14,698 nucleotides of DNA from an uncultured Eubacteriales bacterium (GTDB lineage Bacteria > Bacillota > Clostridia > Peptostreptococcales > Anaerovoracaceae), in assembly GCA_900542245.1 (NCBI GenBank), contig UQMQ01000054.1, positions 1-14,698 of the forward strand, in the 5' to 3' direction. Position numbers and translations under genes: made by a program. The notes beneath the pieces were generated by a model, which was given only the letters and a program-made list of their open reading frames with translations, had not been told where the DNA came from and made no database searches. Shown piece after piece: positions 6,552 through 14,402 of this stretch; position 1 is the first letter of the stretch, and each line of letters begins with the position of its first letter.

Positions 6552-6583
6552 ATTTCCTTAGGGATTTGGCGCTTTTTGTTTTT
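6545..6583 (+). terminator. Leader terminator (attenuator) of the eut operon
   Basis: AAGCGTCA (6545-6552) pairs with TGGCGCTT (6567-6574), eight pairs with one G-U. A small inner TCC/GGA helix with loop TTAG is possible. It is followed by a T-tract interrupted once (6573-6583). It lies about 64 bases before the first eut gene and should block transcription unless the upstream hairpin P2 forms. Confidence 0.75.
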
Positions 6584-6647
6584 GAAAAAAGAGTTGGAAT
6601 TTTACCTATGCGCAGGGGAAAGGTTTTTTTAGGGAAAGGTGATCAAC

Positions 6648-7796
6648 ATGGATGTATTCAAGGGGGCAAGAAAAGTTCTCATGGGCTCTGCAAGCTTAAA
6701 AGCGTTGTTCGGCGAAGCAAAAAAAGTTTTCGTCGTATGCGACCCTTTTATTGAGGAATCGGGTACTGTCAAATATGTGACAGATATCCTTACGGAGATG
6801 GGCGTAAGCTATGATGTTTATTCGAACATCCAACCGGATCCAAGCGTGGCCTTAGTCGCAGAGGGGATTGGACATCTGGTTGATTCAGCGCCGGACATGG
6901 CGGTGGGCTTTGGCGGCGGGTCTGCTATAGATGCCTGCAAGGCGATGCTGTTCTTTGCGAAAAAAGAGGGGCTGATTGGAAATGTTCAGTTTGTTGCGAT
7001 ACCAACGACAAGCGGGACAGGGTCAGAGGTGACGGATTTCTCTGTCATCACTGCGCCGGAGCAGGGGATCAAGTATCCCATTGTGGATGAAAGCCTTCTG
7101 CCCGATGTCGCGGTTCTTGACGCAAAGCTGACTGTTACGGTTCCAAAGTCGATTACCGCTTATACGGGCATGGATGTTTTGACACACGCCATAGAAGCCC
7201 TGGTATCAAAGCATGCAACAGATTTTTCGGATGCATCGGCGGAGAAAGCGATTAAATTAGTCAGAGACAATTTACTGAAAACCTATCGGGAGCCGGGAAA
7301 TCTGGAGGCAAGACAGGCTATGCACCATGCCTCCTGTCTGGCAGGCGTTGCATTTAATAACGCCGGTCTTGGACTGAACCACGGTATGGCGCACGCTTTG
7401 GGAGGTAAGTTTCACATCCCGCATGGCAAGGCGAATGCAGTATTGCTTCCGTATGTCATGGGCTTCAATGCAGGCTGCTATGACCAGCTGACGGAGCATG
7501 CGCGGGCTTATGCCAGAATCGCAAGATTGGTACACGTCGAATCTTCGAGCATCCGGCAGAGTGCTTTGAACCTGATCCGGTCTGTAAAGAAGTTTATCCA
7601 TGAGCTGGAGCTTCCGGCAACGATACGAGAAATGGGAATCGACAGAGAGGCTTTTATGGAAGCACTGGATGAGATGGCGCAGGCAGCTTATCGGGATAGA
7701 TGTACGGCGACCAACCCAAGGACCTGTACTGTTGAGGAAATCAGAGGACTGTTTATGCGTGCCTATGATGGAAAGTCAGTAAACAAATTTGAGTAA
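6648..7796 (+). CDS. eutG: Iron-containing alcohol dehydrogenase, EutG/PduQ type
   Basis: A group III alcohol dehydrogenase that reduces acetaldehyde to ethanol and regenerates NAD+ for the microcompartment. The protein is 382 residues. The nucleotide-binding motif GFGGGSAIDACKA spans 87-99, with PTTSGTGSEVT at 119-129. Likely metal ligands are Asp176 and His180 (MDVLTHAIEA), His245 (NHGMAH) and His259 (HIPHGKAN); their spacing matches known iron dehydrogenases such as FucO. From memory of the sequences it resembles PduQ of propanediol operons more than E. coli EutG, and it lacks the N-terminal extension of the latter. The eut context favours ethanol as product. The ATG at 6648 follows an AAAGGTGA site; the in-frame GTG at 6639 overlaps that site. 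It is the first gene after the leader terminator. Confidence 0.9.
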   Translation: MDVFKGARKVLMGSASLKALFGEAKKVFVVCDPFIEESGTVKYVTDILTEMGVSYDVYSNIQPDPSVALVAEGIGHLVDSAPDMAVGFGGGSAIDACKAMLFFAKKEGLIGNVQFVAIPTTSGTGSEVTDFSVITAPEQGIKYPIVDESLLPDVAVLDAKLTVTVPKSITAYTGMDVLTHAIEALVSKHATDFSDASAEKAIKLVRDNLLKTYREPGNLEARQAMHHASCLAGVAFNNAGLGLNHGMAHALGGKFHIPHGKANAVLLPYVMGFNAGCYDQLTEHARAYARIARLVHVESSSIRQSALNLIRSVKKFIHELELPATIREMGIDREAFMEALDEMAQAAYRDRCTATNPRTCTVEEIRGLFMRAYDGKSVNKFE

Positions 7797-7830
7797 GGGT
7801 TGCGTAAGCATATAAGATGGAGTGAACAGG

Positions 7831-8178
7831 ATGGGATTAGAAAATAAAGAAAGAATTATTCAGGAGTTTGTTCCCGGACGACAGATAACCTTAGCACGTG
7901 TGATTGCCAACCCTGTAGATGATTTATATGCAAAACTTGGTATAATAGATATTAAAGGTGCAATCGGCATCTTTACCATAACGCCAAGTGAGGCTGCAAT
8001 CATTGCGGCAGACGTTGCAACAAAGGCATCGGATGTGAAAATCGGTTTCATTGACAGGTTTAACGGGTCCTTGCTTATCTATGGAGACGTAGCCGCAGTC
8101 GAGGCAGCAATGATCGATGTTATGAAGGTCTTATGTGACGAGATGAAATTTACTCCGGCGGAGATAACAAAGAGCTAA
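7831..8178 (+). CDS. eutS: Ethanolamine microcompartment shell protein EutS
   Basis: A BMC-domain shell protein of the EutS/PduU type, which forms hexamers with a circularly permuted BMC fold. The protein is 115 residues against 111 in E. coli. Conserved features are the N-terminal ERIIQEFVPGRQITLARVI block, the LGI segment, IGIFTITPSEAAIIAADVA, and the FIDRFNGSLLIYGDV strand leading to the final helix. The ATG at 7831 has GGAG 8 bases upstream; an in-frame GTG at 7822 overlaps that site and is rejected. It follows eutG by 34 bases and is one base from eutP, so translation is probably coupled. Confidence 0.95.
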   Translation: MGLENKERIIQEFVPGRQITLARVIANPVDDLYAKLGIIDIKGAIGIFTITPSEAAIIAADVATKASDVKIGFIDRFNGSLLIYGDVAAVEAAMIDVMKVLCDEMKFTPAEITKS

Positions 8179-8179
8179 G

Positions 8180-8608
8180 ATGAAGAACATTATTTTTATC
8201 GGAACGATCGGATGTGGGAAGACCACATTAAGTCAGGCAATTAAGGGCGAGAAAATTTCCTACAAAAAGACACAGGCTGTTGAGGTCGTAGGCGGCAGCA
8301 TATTGGATACGCCGGGAGAATTTCTCGAGAGAGCCCAGATGCGAGGCGCCTTGATGACGACATCGGCAGATGCACAGATCATCGGACTCGTACAGTCTGC
8401 AACGGAAGAGCGAAATATGTTTTCCCCTTGCTATGCGGGTTCTTTCGCGAAGGAAGTCATTGGAATCGTCACAAAGATAGATCTTGCTGATGAGAAACAG
8501 ATAGAGGATGCAGAAAACAAGCTGAGAATTGCAGGTGCAGCGAAGCTTTTTCGTGTTAGCAGCTACACAAAGGAAGGACTTCAGGCGTTATTAGATTATT
8601 TGGAATAG
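8180..8608 (+). CDS. eutP: EutP, P-loop GTPase-like ethanolamine utilisation protein
   Basis: A 142-residue P-loop protein of the EutP/PduV family. The Walker A loop GTIGCGKTT spans 8-16, the G3-like DTPGE 43-47, the G4-like TKID 98-101 and the G5-like SSYT 127-130. Family members have been linked to shell positioning and, in Salmonella, to acetate kinase activity; which applies here cannot be read from sequence. The ATG starts one base after the eutS stop with no strong ribosome binding site of its own (GGAG is about 17 bases back), which suggests translational coupling. It is 17 bases upstream of eutV. Confidence 0.93.
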   Translation: MKNIIFIGTIGCGKTTLSQAIKGEKISYKKTQAVEVVGGSILDTPGEFLERAQMRGALMTTSADAQIIGLVQSATEERNMFSPCYAGSFAKEVIGIVTKIDLADEKQIEDAENKLRIAGAAKLFRVSSYTKEGLQALLDYLE

Positions 8609-8625
8609 TAAGTGAGGGGCTCGAA

Positions 8626-9210
8626 ATGGAAAGAAAAAAACTGGATATTGTAGTGGTGGACGACGAACCGATCATCAGGATGGACATCGTTGCGATGCTC
8701 AAGAATGCAGGCTATAACGTGATAGGTCAAGGCTCTGACGGCTTTGATGCAATCGACCTTTGCAAGGAGCTGATGCCTGACGTGATTCTGCTCGACATCC
8801 AGATGGAAAATCTGGATGGACTGTCTGCAGCGCGGGTGATTGGCGAGGAATGTCCGAATACGGCGATTATTATGTTGACAGCTTTCAGCAAAGGTGAGTA
8901 TATAGATAAAGCCAAAGAGAACAAAATCAGTTGCTATCTGCTCAAGCCGATCAATGAAAAACTCCTTGTGCCGAATATTGAAGTAGCAGTGGTGAGAAAT
9001 AAGGAGCTTACGGAATACAAAAATAGCATCGATAAGGCAAACGAACAGCTGGCATCGAGAAAAACGATTGAAAAGGCCAAAGGCCTGCTCATGAAGTACA
9101 GGAACAAGTCAGAAGAGGAAGCCTTTCATTATATACGAGATATCAGCAAAAAAAGAAATATGGCTATGGTCAAGGTTGCGGAGATGATGATCGAGCAATA
9201 TGAAAAATAA
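8626..9210 (+). CDS. eutV: EutV, response regulator with RNA-binding ANTAR domain
   Basis: A two-domain antiterminator. The receiver domain (about 6-122) shows the acidic pair Asp12-Asp13, phospho-acceptor Asp57 in ILLDIQM, Thr85 in MLTAFS and Lys107 in YLLKPI. A helical linker (about 123-145) leads to an ANTAR domain (about 146-191) marked by RKTIEKAKGLLM, EEEAFHYIRD and a final VAEMMI helix. In this family phosphorylation by EutW promotes dimerisation and binding to paired hairpins in eut leader RNA, which prevents terminator formation. The likely target is 6512-6551 in this operon, giving autogenous positive control. A GAGGGG site precedes the ATG. The last 11 bases overlap eutW. Confidence 0.95.
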   Translation: MERKKLDIVVVDDEPIIRMDIVAMLKNAGYNVIGQGSDGFDAIDLCKELMPDVILLDIQMENLDGLSAARVIGEECPNTAIIMLTAFSKGEYIDKAKENKISCYLLKPINEKLLVPNIEVAVVRNKELTEYKNSIDKANEQLASRKTIEKAKGLLMKYRNKSEEEAFHYIRDISKKRNMAMVKVAEMMIEQYEK

Positions 9211-10627
9211 TATCAATGGAAATGCAATAGAAAAATTGTGCCGTGAATACACAAAGCTGACAGACGAAGAAATAGAAATCATACAGATCGCAGCCCAATC
9301 CCTGCCTGCAATGGCAAGTATGTTTGATGCGGATGCTTTCATAGACTGCCCCCTGGAGGACGGCAGCGGCAATGCCATCGTCGTTGCGGAGGCAAGACCT
9401 GTCAATAGAGCCTCTTCCTATCAAAATAAGGTTGTCGGGCTGGTGGCAACGAAGGAAAAGGAACCCGCGGTATGCAGGACCTTTCAGCTGGCTGTGCCGA
9501 CGAAGTTTATGAAGGCGGTGACGCAGGAAAATGAACACGTTGTGCAGACGGTCGAGCCGATTCTTTCTGTGAATGGCGTCATTGGCGTATTCATTGTAGA
9601 ACAGAGAATGGATCAGGTGTTTTTTGCGGATTCCTCCAGAGGGCGCAGACGAAGCGATGGGAAAGAGGACGCTTACCATGGAATGATGGATGTGGAAAAC
9701 GATGGAACAAATCCGATTGCAGATAATATCGATGAAGGCGTTTTGTTCATCGACAATCAGGACAAGGTCGTTTTCCGGAATATGGCGGCTGTTGAGATTC
9801 ACAAAAGACTGGGTTTTCTCAACGACATCATGGGGGCGAATTACCGGGAAATTTGCATAGCAAAGGTACCGGAGGATACATCTAACGGAAATATCACCAT
9901 CCAGGAGGTCAAATTAGGAGATTATTATTTCAATGTTAAGACTGTTTTTATCGACAATGAGGATATCCACTACATCGTAACCATATCCGACATCACACTC
10001 CGAAAACTGCAGGAGGAGGAACTGGTCTATAAATCGGTTGCGTCTAAGGAAATGCACCATCGCGTGAAGAACAATCTGCAGACCATCGCGGCACTCCTGA
10101 GGCTGCAAAGAAACAATGCGGAGTCGGAAGCGGTCAAGCAGGCATTGAACGAGACAATAACCAGAATCCTAGCGATCTCATCGACACATCAGATCCTAGT
10201 GGAAAATGACATGGATGAGGTGAAGCTCAATGATGTTGTTGCGAATGTAGGTGATAATGCAAAGCTTTATTTTGCCAGTGATGATTTCAAGCTGGATATC
10301 AAATATCATGGCGGAGACTTTGCGATCAAATTTGATATGGGAAATGTGCTGGCGCTGATTCTGAATGAGCTGATGCAGAACTCCATCAAACACGCCTTCA
10401 AAAATCGCAAGGAAGGCAAAATTGAGATTATGGCCTTCATGAAGCGAGTCGATTATGTTGAAATCGTATATACAGACAACGGATGCGGCTTTGACCCTGA
10501 AAAAATCAATCAAGACGGCATGGGCTGGACAATCATCCGGTCCTTGGTCAAAGAAAAGCTGAAGGGGCACGTTACCGTAAAATCCGGAGAAAATGGAACG
10601 AAAGTAAAAATTGTTTTTATGTTATAG
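9200..10627 (+). CDS. eutW: EutW, ethanolamine-sensing histidine kinase
   Basis: A soluble 475-residue kinase with no membrane segment, so it should sense an intracellular signal; EutW of Enterococcus responds to ethanolamine. The layout resembles the PdtaS type. It has an N-terminal H_kinase_N/GAF-like domain (about 13-138), a variable Arg/Asp-rich linker (about 145-170), a PAS domain (about 172-265), and a HisKA_2 helix pair with EMHHRVKNNLQTI (284-296, likely phospho-His287). The HATPase domain shows NELMQNSIKHAF (389-400), TDNGCGFDP (425-433) and GMGWTIIRSLV (440-450). Its ATG lies inside the last codons of eutV with only a weak ribosome binding site, so the pair is probably translationally coupled. 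Its partner is EutV. Confidence 0.93.
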   Translation: MKNNINGNAIEKLCREYTKLTDEEIEIIQIAAQSLPAMASMFDADAFIDCPLEDGSGNAIVVAEARPVNRASSYQNKVVGLVATKEKEPAVCRTFQLAVPTKFMKAVTQENEHVVQTVEPILSVNGVIGVFIVEQRMDQVFFADSSRGRRRSDGKEDAYHGMMDVENDGTNPIADNIDEGVLFIDNQDKVVFRNMAAVEIHKRLGFLNDIMGANYREICIAKVPEDTSNGNITIQEVKLGDYYFNVKTVFIDNEDIHYIVTISDITLRKLQEEELVYKSVASKEMHHRVKNNLQTIAALLRLQRNNAESEAVKQALNETITRILAISSTHQILVENDMDEVKLNDVVANVGDNAKLYFASDDFKLDIKYHGGDFAIKFDMGNVLALILNELMQNSIKHAFKNRKEGKIEIMAFMKRVDYVEIVYTDNGCGFDPEKINQDGMGWTIIRSLVKEKLKGHVTVKSGENGTKVKIVFML

Positions 10628-10639
10628 AGGGTGACGGAA

Positions 10640-12067
10640 ATGAAAGAGATTATTAACAGTGTGGGAATTGATATTGGAACATCGAAGACCCAATTGATTT
10701 TCCGCAAATTGCCAATTGACAATCTGGCCAGCCGCAATACCGTCTCAAGGTTTATTATTGTCAATACCGAGGTTGTGTATCGAAGTGATATCTATTTTAC
10801 GCCGCTCACAGACAAATCTACCATTGATGCGGCGCAGGTAAAACGAATCGTTGAATCTGAATACGACAAAGCCAAAATGAATAAGCAGGATCTGCAGACA
10901 GGTGCGGTCATCATAACAGGTGAAACGGCCCGCAAAGAAAATGCAAACGATGTGCTGAACGCATTAAGCCATATGGCGGGCGACTTTGTTGTGGCAACTG
11001 CCGGACCAGACCTTGAATCTGTGCTTTCGGCAAAAGGCGCCGGTACAGATGTTATGAGCAAAGATGACAGGAATACCATTGCGAACATCGATATCGGCGG
11101 CGGCACCAGCAATATTGCCGTATTTCGTCAAGGCAATCTGATCTCTACCGCTTGCCTTGATATCGGCGGTCGGCTGGTCAAAGTTGAAAACGGAATCGTG
11201 ACATACATATACGAGAAAACCAGAAAACTGATCCAAGCAGAAAATCTGCATATTTCAGAGGGAATGAAAGCCGACGAGGGAGAGTTCAAGAAGCTCGCAG
11301 CCGTCATGGCCAGACATCTTGCGATGGCACTGAATCTGATGGAAAAGGATGAGATGCACAAGACCCTGTATACCAATGATGGCGATGCAATCAAAGCAGA
11401 TATCGTTCTGGATGGGGTGACGTTCTCCGGCGGTGTTGCAGATGTCATTTACCATCCGGATGGGCGCACGCCTTTTGAATATGGGGATATGGGCGTGTTC
11501 CTGGGAAATGCCATCAATGCAGAGGCGGCGTTTGATAAAATCAAGCGGTATCAAGCAATAGAAACCATTCGCGCGACCGTGGTAGGCGCAGGGACGCATA
11601 CGACTGAGGTGAGCGGAAGCACCATAAGGTATGAAAGAGAATGCCTTCCGATTAGAAATGCTCCGGTGATCAAGATGACCGAGGAAGAGGAGGAAGATCT
11701 GCACGTTTTCTCTGCGAGCCTTTCAGAGAAAATGGACATATACACAAACAAGGATACGCAGCAGTGCGTTGCGGTTGCACTCAGCGGTAAGCGCTACTGC
11801 TCCTTCGATGAAGTGCAGGAGCTGGCACAAGCCATCATCCATGGGCTCAAGGGCTATGATAATCCAAGTGTTCCGGTGGTGCTGATTGTGGAGAATGACA
11901 TCGGAAAGGTGCTTGGAAATGCTGTGGCGTATCTGATGGGTACGCGAAAGGTGATATCAATCGACAACATTTTTGTTAAGGAAGGAGACTACGTTGACAT
12001 CGGCGAACCGGTGGCCAATGGACGCGTAGTACCGGTCATAACAAAAACACTTATATTTAATCGATAA
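10640..12067 (+). CDS. eutA: EutA, reactivating factor for ethanolamine ammonia-lyase
   Basis: A 475-residue actin/Hsp70-like ATPase that releases damaged cobalamin from EutBC so that intact adenosylcobalamin can bind. E. coli EutA is 467 residues. The first phosphate-binding loop is VGIDIGTSKTQ (8-18), followed by VIITGETARKENA (90-102, typical of EutA), and the second nucleotide motif is NIDIGGGTSNIAVF (149-162). The ATG at 10640 has AGAGGG 9 bases upstream; an in-frame GTG at 10631 abuts that site and is rejected. It lies 12 bases after eutW and 38 before eutB, as usual in Firmicutes eut operons. Confidence 0.94.
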   Translation: MKEIINSVGIDIGTSKTQLIFRKLPIDNLASRNTVSRFIIVNTEVVYRSDIYFTPLTDKSTIDAAQVKRIVESEYDKAKMNKQDLQTGAVIITGETARKENANDVLNALSHMAGDFVVATAGPDLESVLSAKGAGTDVMSKDDRNTIANIDIGGGTSNIAVFRQGNLISTACLDIGGRLVKVENGIVTYIYEKTRKLIQAENLHISEGMKADEGEFKKLAAVMARHLAMALNLMEKDEMHKTLYTNDGDAIKADIVLDGVTFSGGVADVIYHPDGRTPFEYGDMGVFLGNAINAEAAFDKIKRYQAIETIRATVVGAGTHTTEVSGSTIRYERECLPIRNAPVIKMTEEEEEDLHVFSASLSEKMDIYTNKDTQQCVAVALSGKRYCSFDEVQELAQAIIHGLKGYDNPSVPVVLIVENDIGKVLGNAVAYLMGTRKVISIDNIFVKEGDYVDIGEPVANGRVVPVITKTLIFNR

Positions 12068-12105
12068 AAGTTATTGTAAAAGGATGAAAGCAAGAGGTGA
12101 ACAAA

Positions 12106-13476
12106 GTGATCTTAAAGACAAAGCTATTCGGTCATACCTACGAATTCGATTCGGTTCGTGAAGTCATGGCCAAGGCCAACGAAGAAAAGTCAGGCGACAA
12201 GTTAGCCGGAATCGCTGCGGAAAGTGCAGAAGAAAGAGTTGCTGCAAAGTATGTTTTATCAAATCTCACATTGAACGATCTGAGAAACAATCCTGCAGTA
12301 CCGTATGAAGACGACGAGGTTACCAGAATTATTCAGGATTCTGTCAATGAGACGATCTTCAACGAGCACAAGAATAAGACGGTTGCAGAATTCAGAGAAT
12401 GGCTGCTGGATACCGAAACATCAGGTGACATGATTAAGAGAGCTTCCAGAGGGATTACCAGTGAAATTGTTTCGGGTGTGACGAAGCTGATGAGCAATCT
12501 TGACCTGGTCTACGGAGCAAAGAAGATTGAAATCACAGCGCACTGCAACACAACAATCGGTAAAAGAGGGACCTTCTCATCAAGACTTCAGCCGAACCAC
12601 ACGACGGATGATCCAAAGGGCATTCTGGCTTCCACCATGGAAGGTCTGAGTCTTGGCTGCGGAGATGCTGTTATCGGGTTAAATCCGGTAGATGACTCGG
12701 TAGAAAGTGTAGCCAGAATCTTAAAGCAGTTCGATGAATTCAGAGATAAGTGGGAAATTCCTACGCAGATTTGCGTACTTGCACACGTCACAACGCAGAT
12801 TGAAGCAGCAAAGAAACTCAACGCGCCGATCGACCTGGTATTCCAGTCCATTGCCGGATCGCAGAAGGGTAACGAAGCCTTCGGTATCACTGCCGACATG
12901 ATAGCAGAAGCACAGGCTTATGCACTCACAGAAGGAAAGGCAACCGGCCCGAATGTCATGTATTTTGAGACAGGACAAGGTTCGGAATTATCATCAGATG
13001 CGCATAATGGCTGGGATCAGCTTACCATGGAAGCAAGATGCTATGGATTTGCTAAAAAATTCCAGCCATTCCTGACCAATACCGTCGTAGGCTTTATCGG
13101 TCCTGAATATCTGTATGACTCGAAACAGGTAATCAGAGCAGGGCTGGAAGACCACTTTATGGGTAAATTAACAGGCATCTCCATGGGATGCGATGCTTGC
13201 TACACGAACCACATGAAAGCGGACCAGAATGATATCGAAAATCTGGCTACCTTACTTGTTGCAGCAGGATGCAACTACATCATGGGCGTTCCGGAAGGAG
13301 ACGACTGTATGTTAATGTATCAGTGCACAGGTTACCATGAAGCAGCAGCGCTTCGTGAGGTATTCGGCTTGAGACCGATTTCCGAATTTGATCAGTGGCT
13401 GGAAAAGATGGGATTCTCAGAAGACGGTAAGCTGACACCTCTGGCTGGTGACGGTTCTGTATTCCTTAGAAAGTAG
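12106..13476 (+). CDS. eutB: Ethanolamine ammonia-lyase large subunit EutB
   Basis: The catalytic subunit of the adenosylcobalamin enzyme that converts ethanolamine to acetaldehyde and ammonia. The protein is 456 residues against 453 in E. coli, with a TIM-barrel fold. Arg160 and Gln162 (SSRLQPNH), Asn193 (GLNPVDD), Glu288 (YFETGQGSE) and Asp363 (MGCDACYTNHM) line up with the known substrate-binding and catalytic residues. GTG 12106 is chosen because AGAGG lies 8 bases upstream and the protein then begins MILKTKLFGHTY as clostridial EutB does. A longer GTG start at 12097 overlaps that site. It is followed 14 bases later by eutC. Arginine is mostly AGA. The assignment is firm. Confidence 0.97.
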   Translation: MILKTKLFGHTYEFDSVREVMAKANEEKSGDKLAGIAAESAEERVAAKYVLSNLTLNDLRNNPAVPYEDDEVTRIIQDSVNETIFNEHKNKTVAEFREWLLDTETSGDMIKRASRGITSEIVSGVTKLMSNLDLVYGAKKIEITAHCNTTIGKRGTFSSRLQPNHTTDDPKGILASTMEGLSLGCGDAVIGLNPVDDSVESVARILKQFDEFRDKWEIPTQICVLAHVTTQIEAAKKLNAPIDLVFQSIAGSQKGNEAFGITADMIAEAQAYALTEGKATGPNVMYFETGQGSELSSDAHNGWDQLTMEARCYGFAKKFQPFLTNTVVGFIGPEYLYDSKQVIRAGLEDHFMGKLTGISMGCDACYTNHMKADQNDIENLATLLVAAGCNYIMGVPEGDDCMLMYQCTGYHEAAALREVFGLRPISEFDQWLEKMGFSEDGKLTPLAGDGSVFLRK

Positions 13477-13490
13477 AGGAGGGCGATTTG

Positions 13491-14387
13491 ATGGATACGA
13501 GAGAATTAAAAGAAATCATAGAAAGTGTACTTTCAGAAATGAATGTTACAGGCAGCGCTGCGGCGGCTGAAGAGGTAAAGCCCGCTTCCAAAACTTCTTG
13601 CTGTGAGGCGTCACAAGTAGAGGATGGCGTTCTTGATGATATCACGAAGATCGATATTAAAGAACAGTATCTGGTGAAGGATCCATATGACAAAGAAGGC
13701 TATATGGAGCTCAAGCGTCACGCGCCATGCAGACTGGGCATCGGCAAGGCCGGCGCTAGATATAGGACGTTGCCGCAGCTCATGTTCAGAGCGGCACACT
13801 CAGCAGCACAGGATGCTGTATTCTCGGATGTGGACCAGGACTTTGTTGACAGCCTGGGTTTATTCACAGTTCAGACAATGTGTGAAAACAAGGACATTTA
13901 CCTGACCAGACCTGACCTTGGAAGAAGGCTTTCAAAGGAAGCCGTCGAGACGATCAGAGAAAAATGTGAAAAGAATCCGCAGGTTCAGATTTTTGTATCA
14001 GACGGACTTAGTTCGGCTGCTGTAGCTGCAAACACGAAGGACGTTTTGAACGGAATCCTGCAGGGACTCAAGAGCAGCGGCGTGAAGGTCGGCACACCTT
14101 TCTTCTTGAAATACGGTCGTGTCGGTTCGATGGATGAAGTCAGTGAACTGACAGGCGCTGATGTAACTTGCGTACTCATTGGTGAGAGACCCGGACTGAT
14201 TACAGCGACCTCCATGTCAGCCTATATTGCTTACAAAGCTACGGTAGGTATGCCTGAGGCAAGAAGAACTGTCGTTTCCAATATTCACAGCGCAGGTACA
14301 AATCCGGCAGAAGCGGGTGCTCACATTGCAGATATTATTAAGCTGATTCTTGAGAAAAAAACAAGCGGAACTGAATTGAAACTGTAA
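13491..14387 (+). CDS. eutC: Ethanolamine ammonia-lyase small subunit EutC
   Basis: The 298-residue partner of EutB; it completes the cobalamin-binding site. The amphipathic N-terminal helix (DTRELKEIIESVLSEMN, 2-18) followed by an Ala/Glu-rich flexible linker (about 19-50) looks like a microcompartment targeting peptide. The core starts near KEQYLVKDPYD (57-67) and shows CRLGIGKAGARYRT (80-93), TRPDLGRRLS (139-148) and FVSDGLSSAAVA (168-179), all typical of EutC. The ATG at 13491 has GGAGGG 7 bases upstream; the TTG immediately before it is rejected. It lies 14 bases after eutB and 15 before eutL. The linker carries a Cys-Cys pair (37-38) of unknown meaning. Confidence 0.96.
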   Translation: MDTRELKEIIESVLSEMNVTGSAAAAEEVKPASKTSCCEASQVEDGVLDDITKIDIKEQYLVKDPYDKEGYMELKRHAPCRLGIGKAGARYRTLPQLMFRAAHSAAQDAVFSDVDQDFVDSLGLFTVQTMCENKDIYLTRPDLGRRLSKEAVETIREKCEKNPQVQIFVSDGLSSAAVAANTKDVLNGILQGLKSSGVKVGTPFFLKYGRVGSMDEVSELTGADVTCVLIGERPGLITATSMSAYIAYKATVGMPEARRTVVSNIHSAGTNPAEAGAHIADIIKLILEKKTSGTELKL

Positions 14388-14402
14388 TAAGGAGAGTTGA
14401 AA

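Noticed and set aside
6585..6637. Second T-rich stretch (6625-6630) considered as another terminator.
   Set aside because: The bases before the T-run do not form a GC-rich stem.
6369..6647. A B12 (cobalamin) riboswitch in the eut leader, as known in some eut loci.
   Set aside because: No B12-box-like conserved segment or large multi-branched fold is visible. The interval is accounted for by a terminator, a promoter, two small hairpins and an attenuator.
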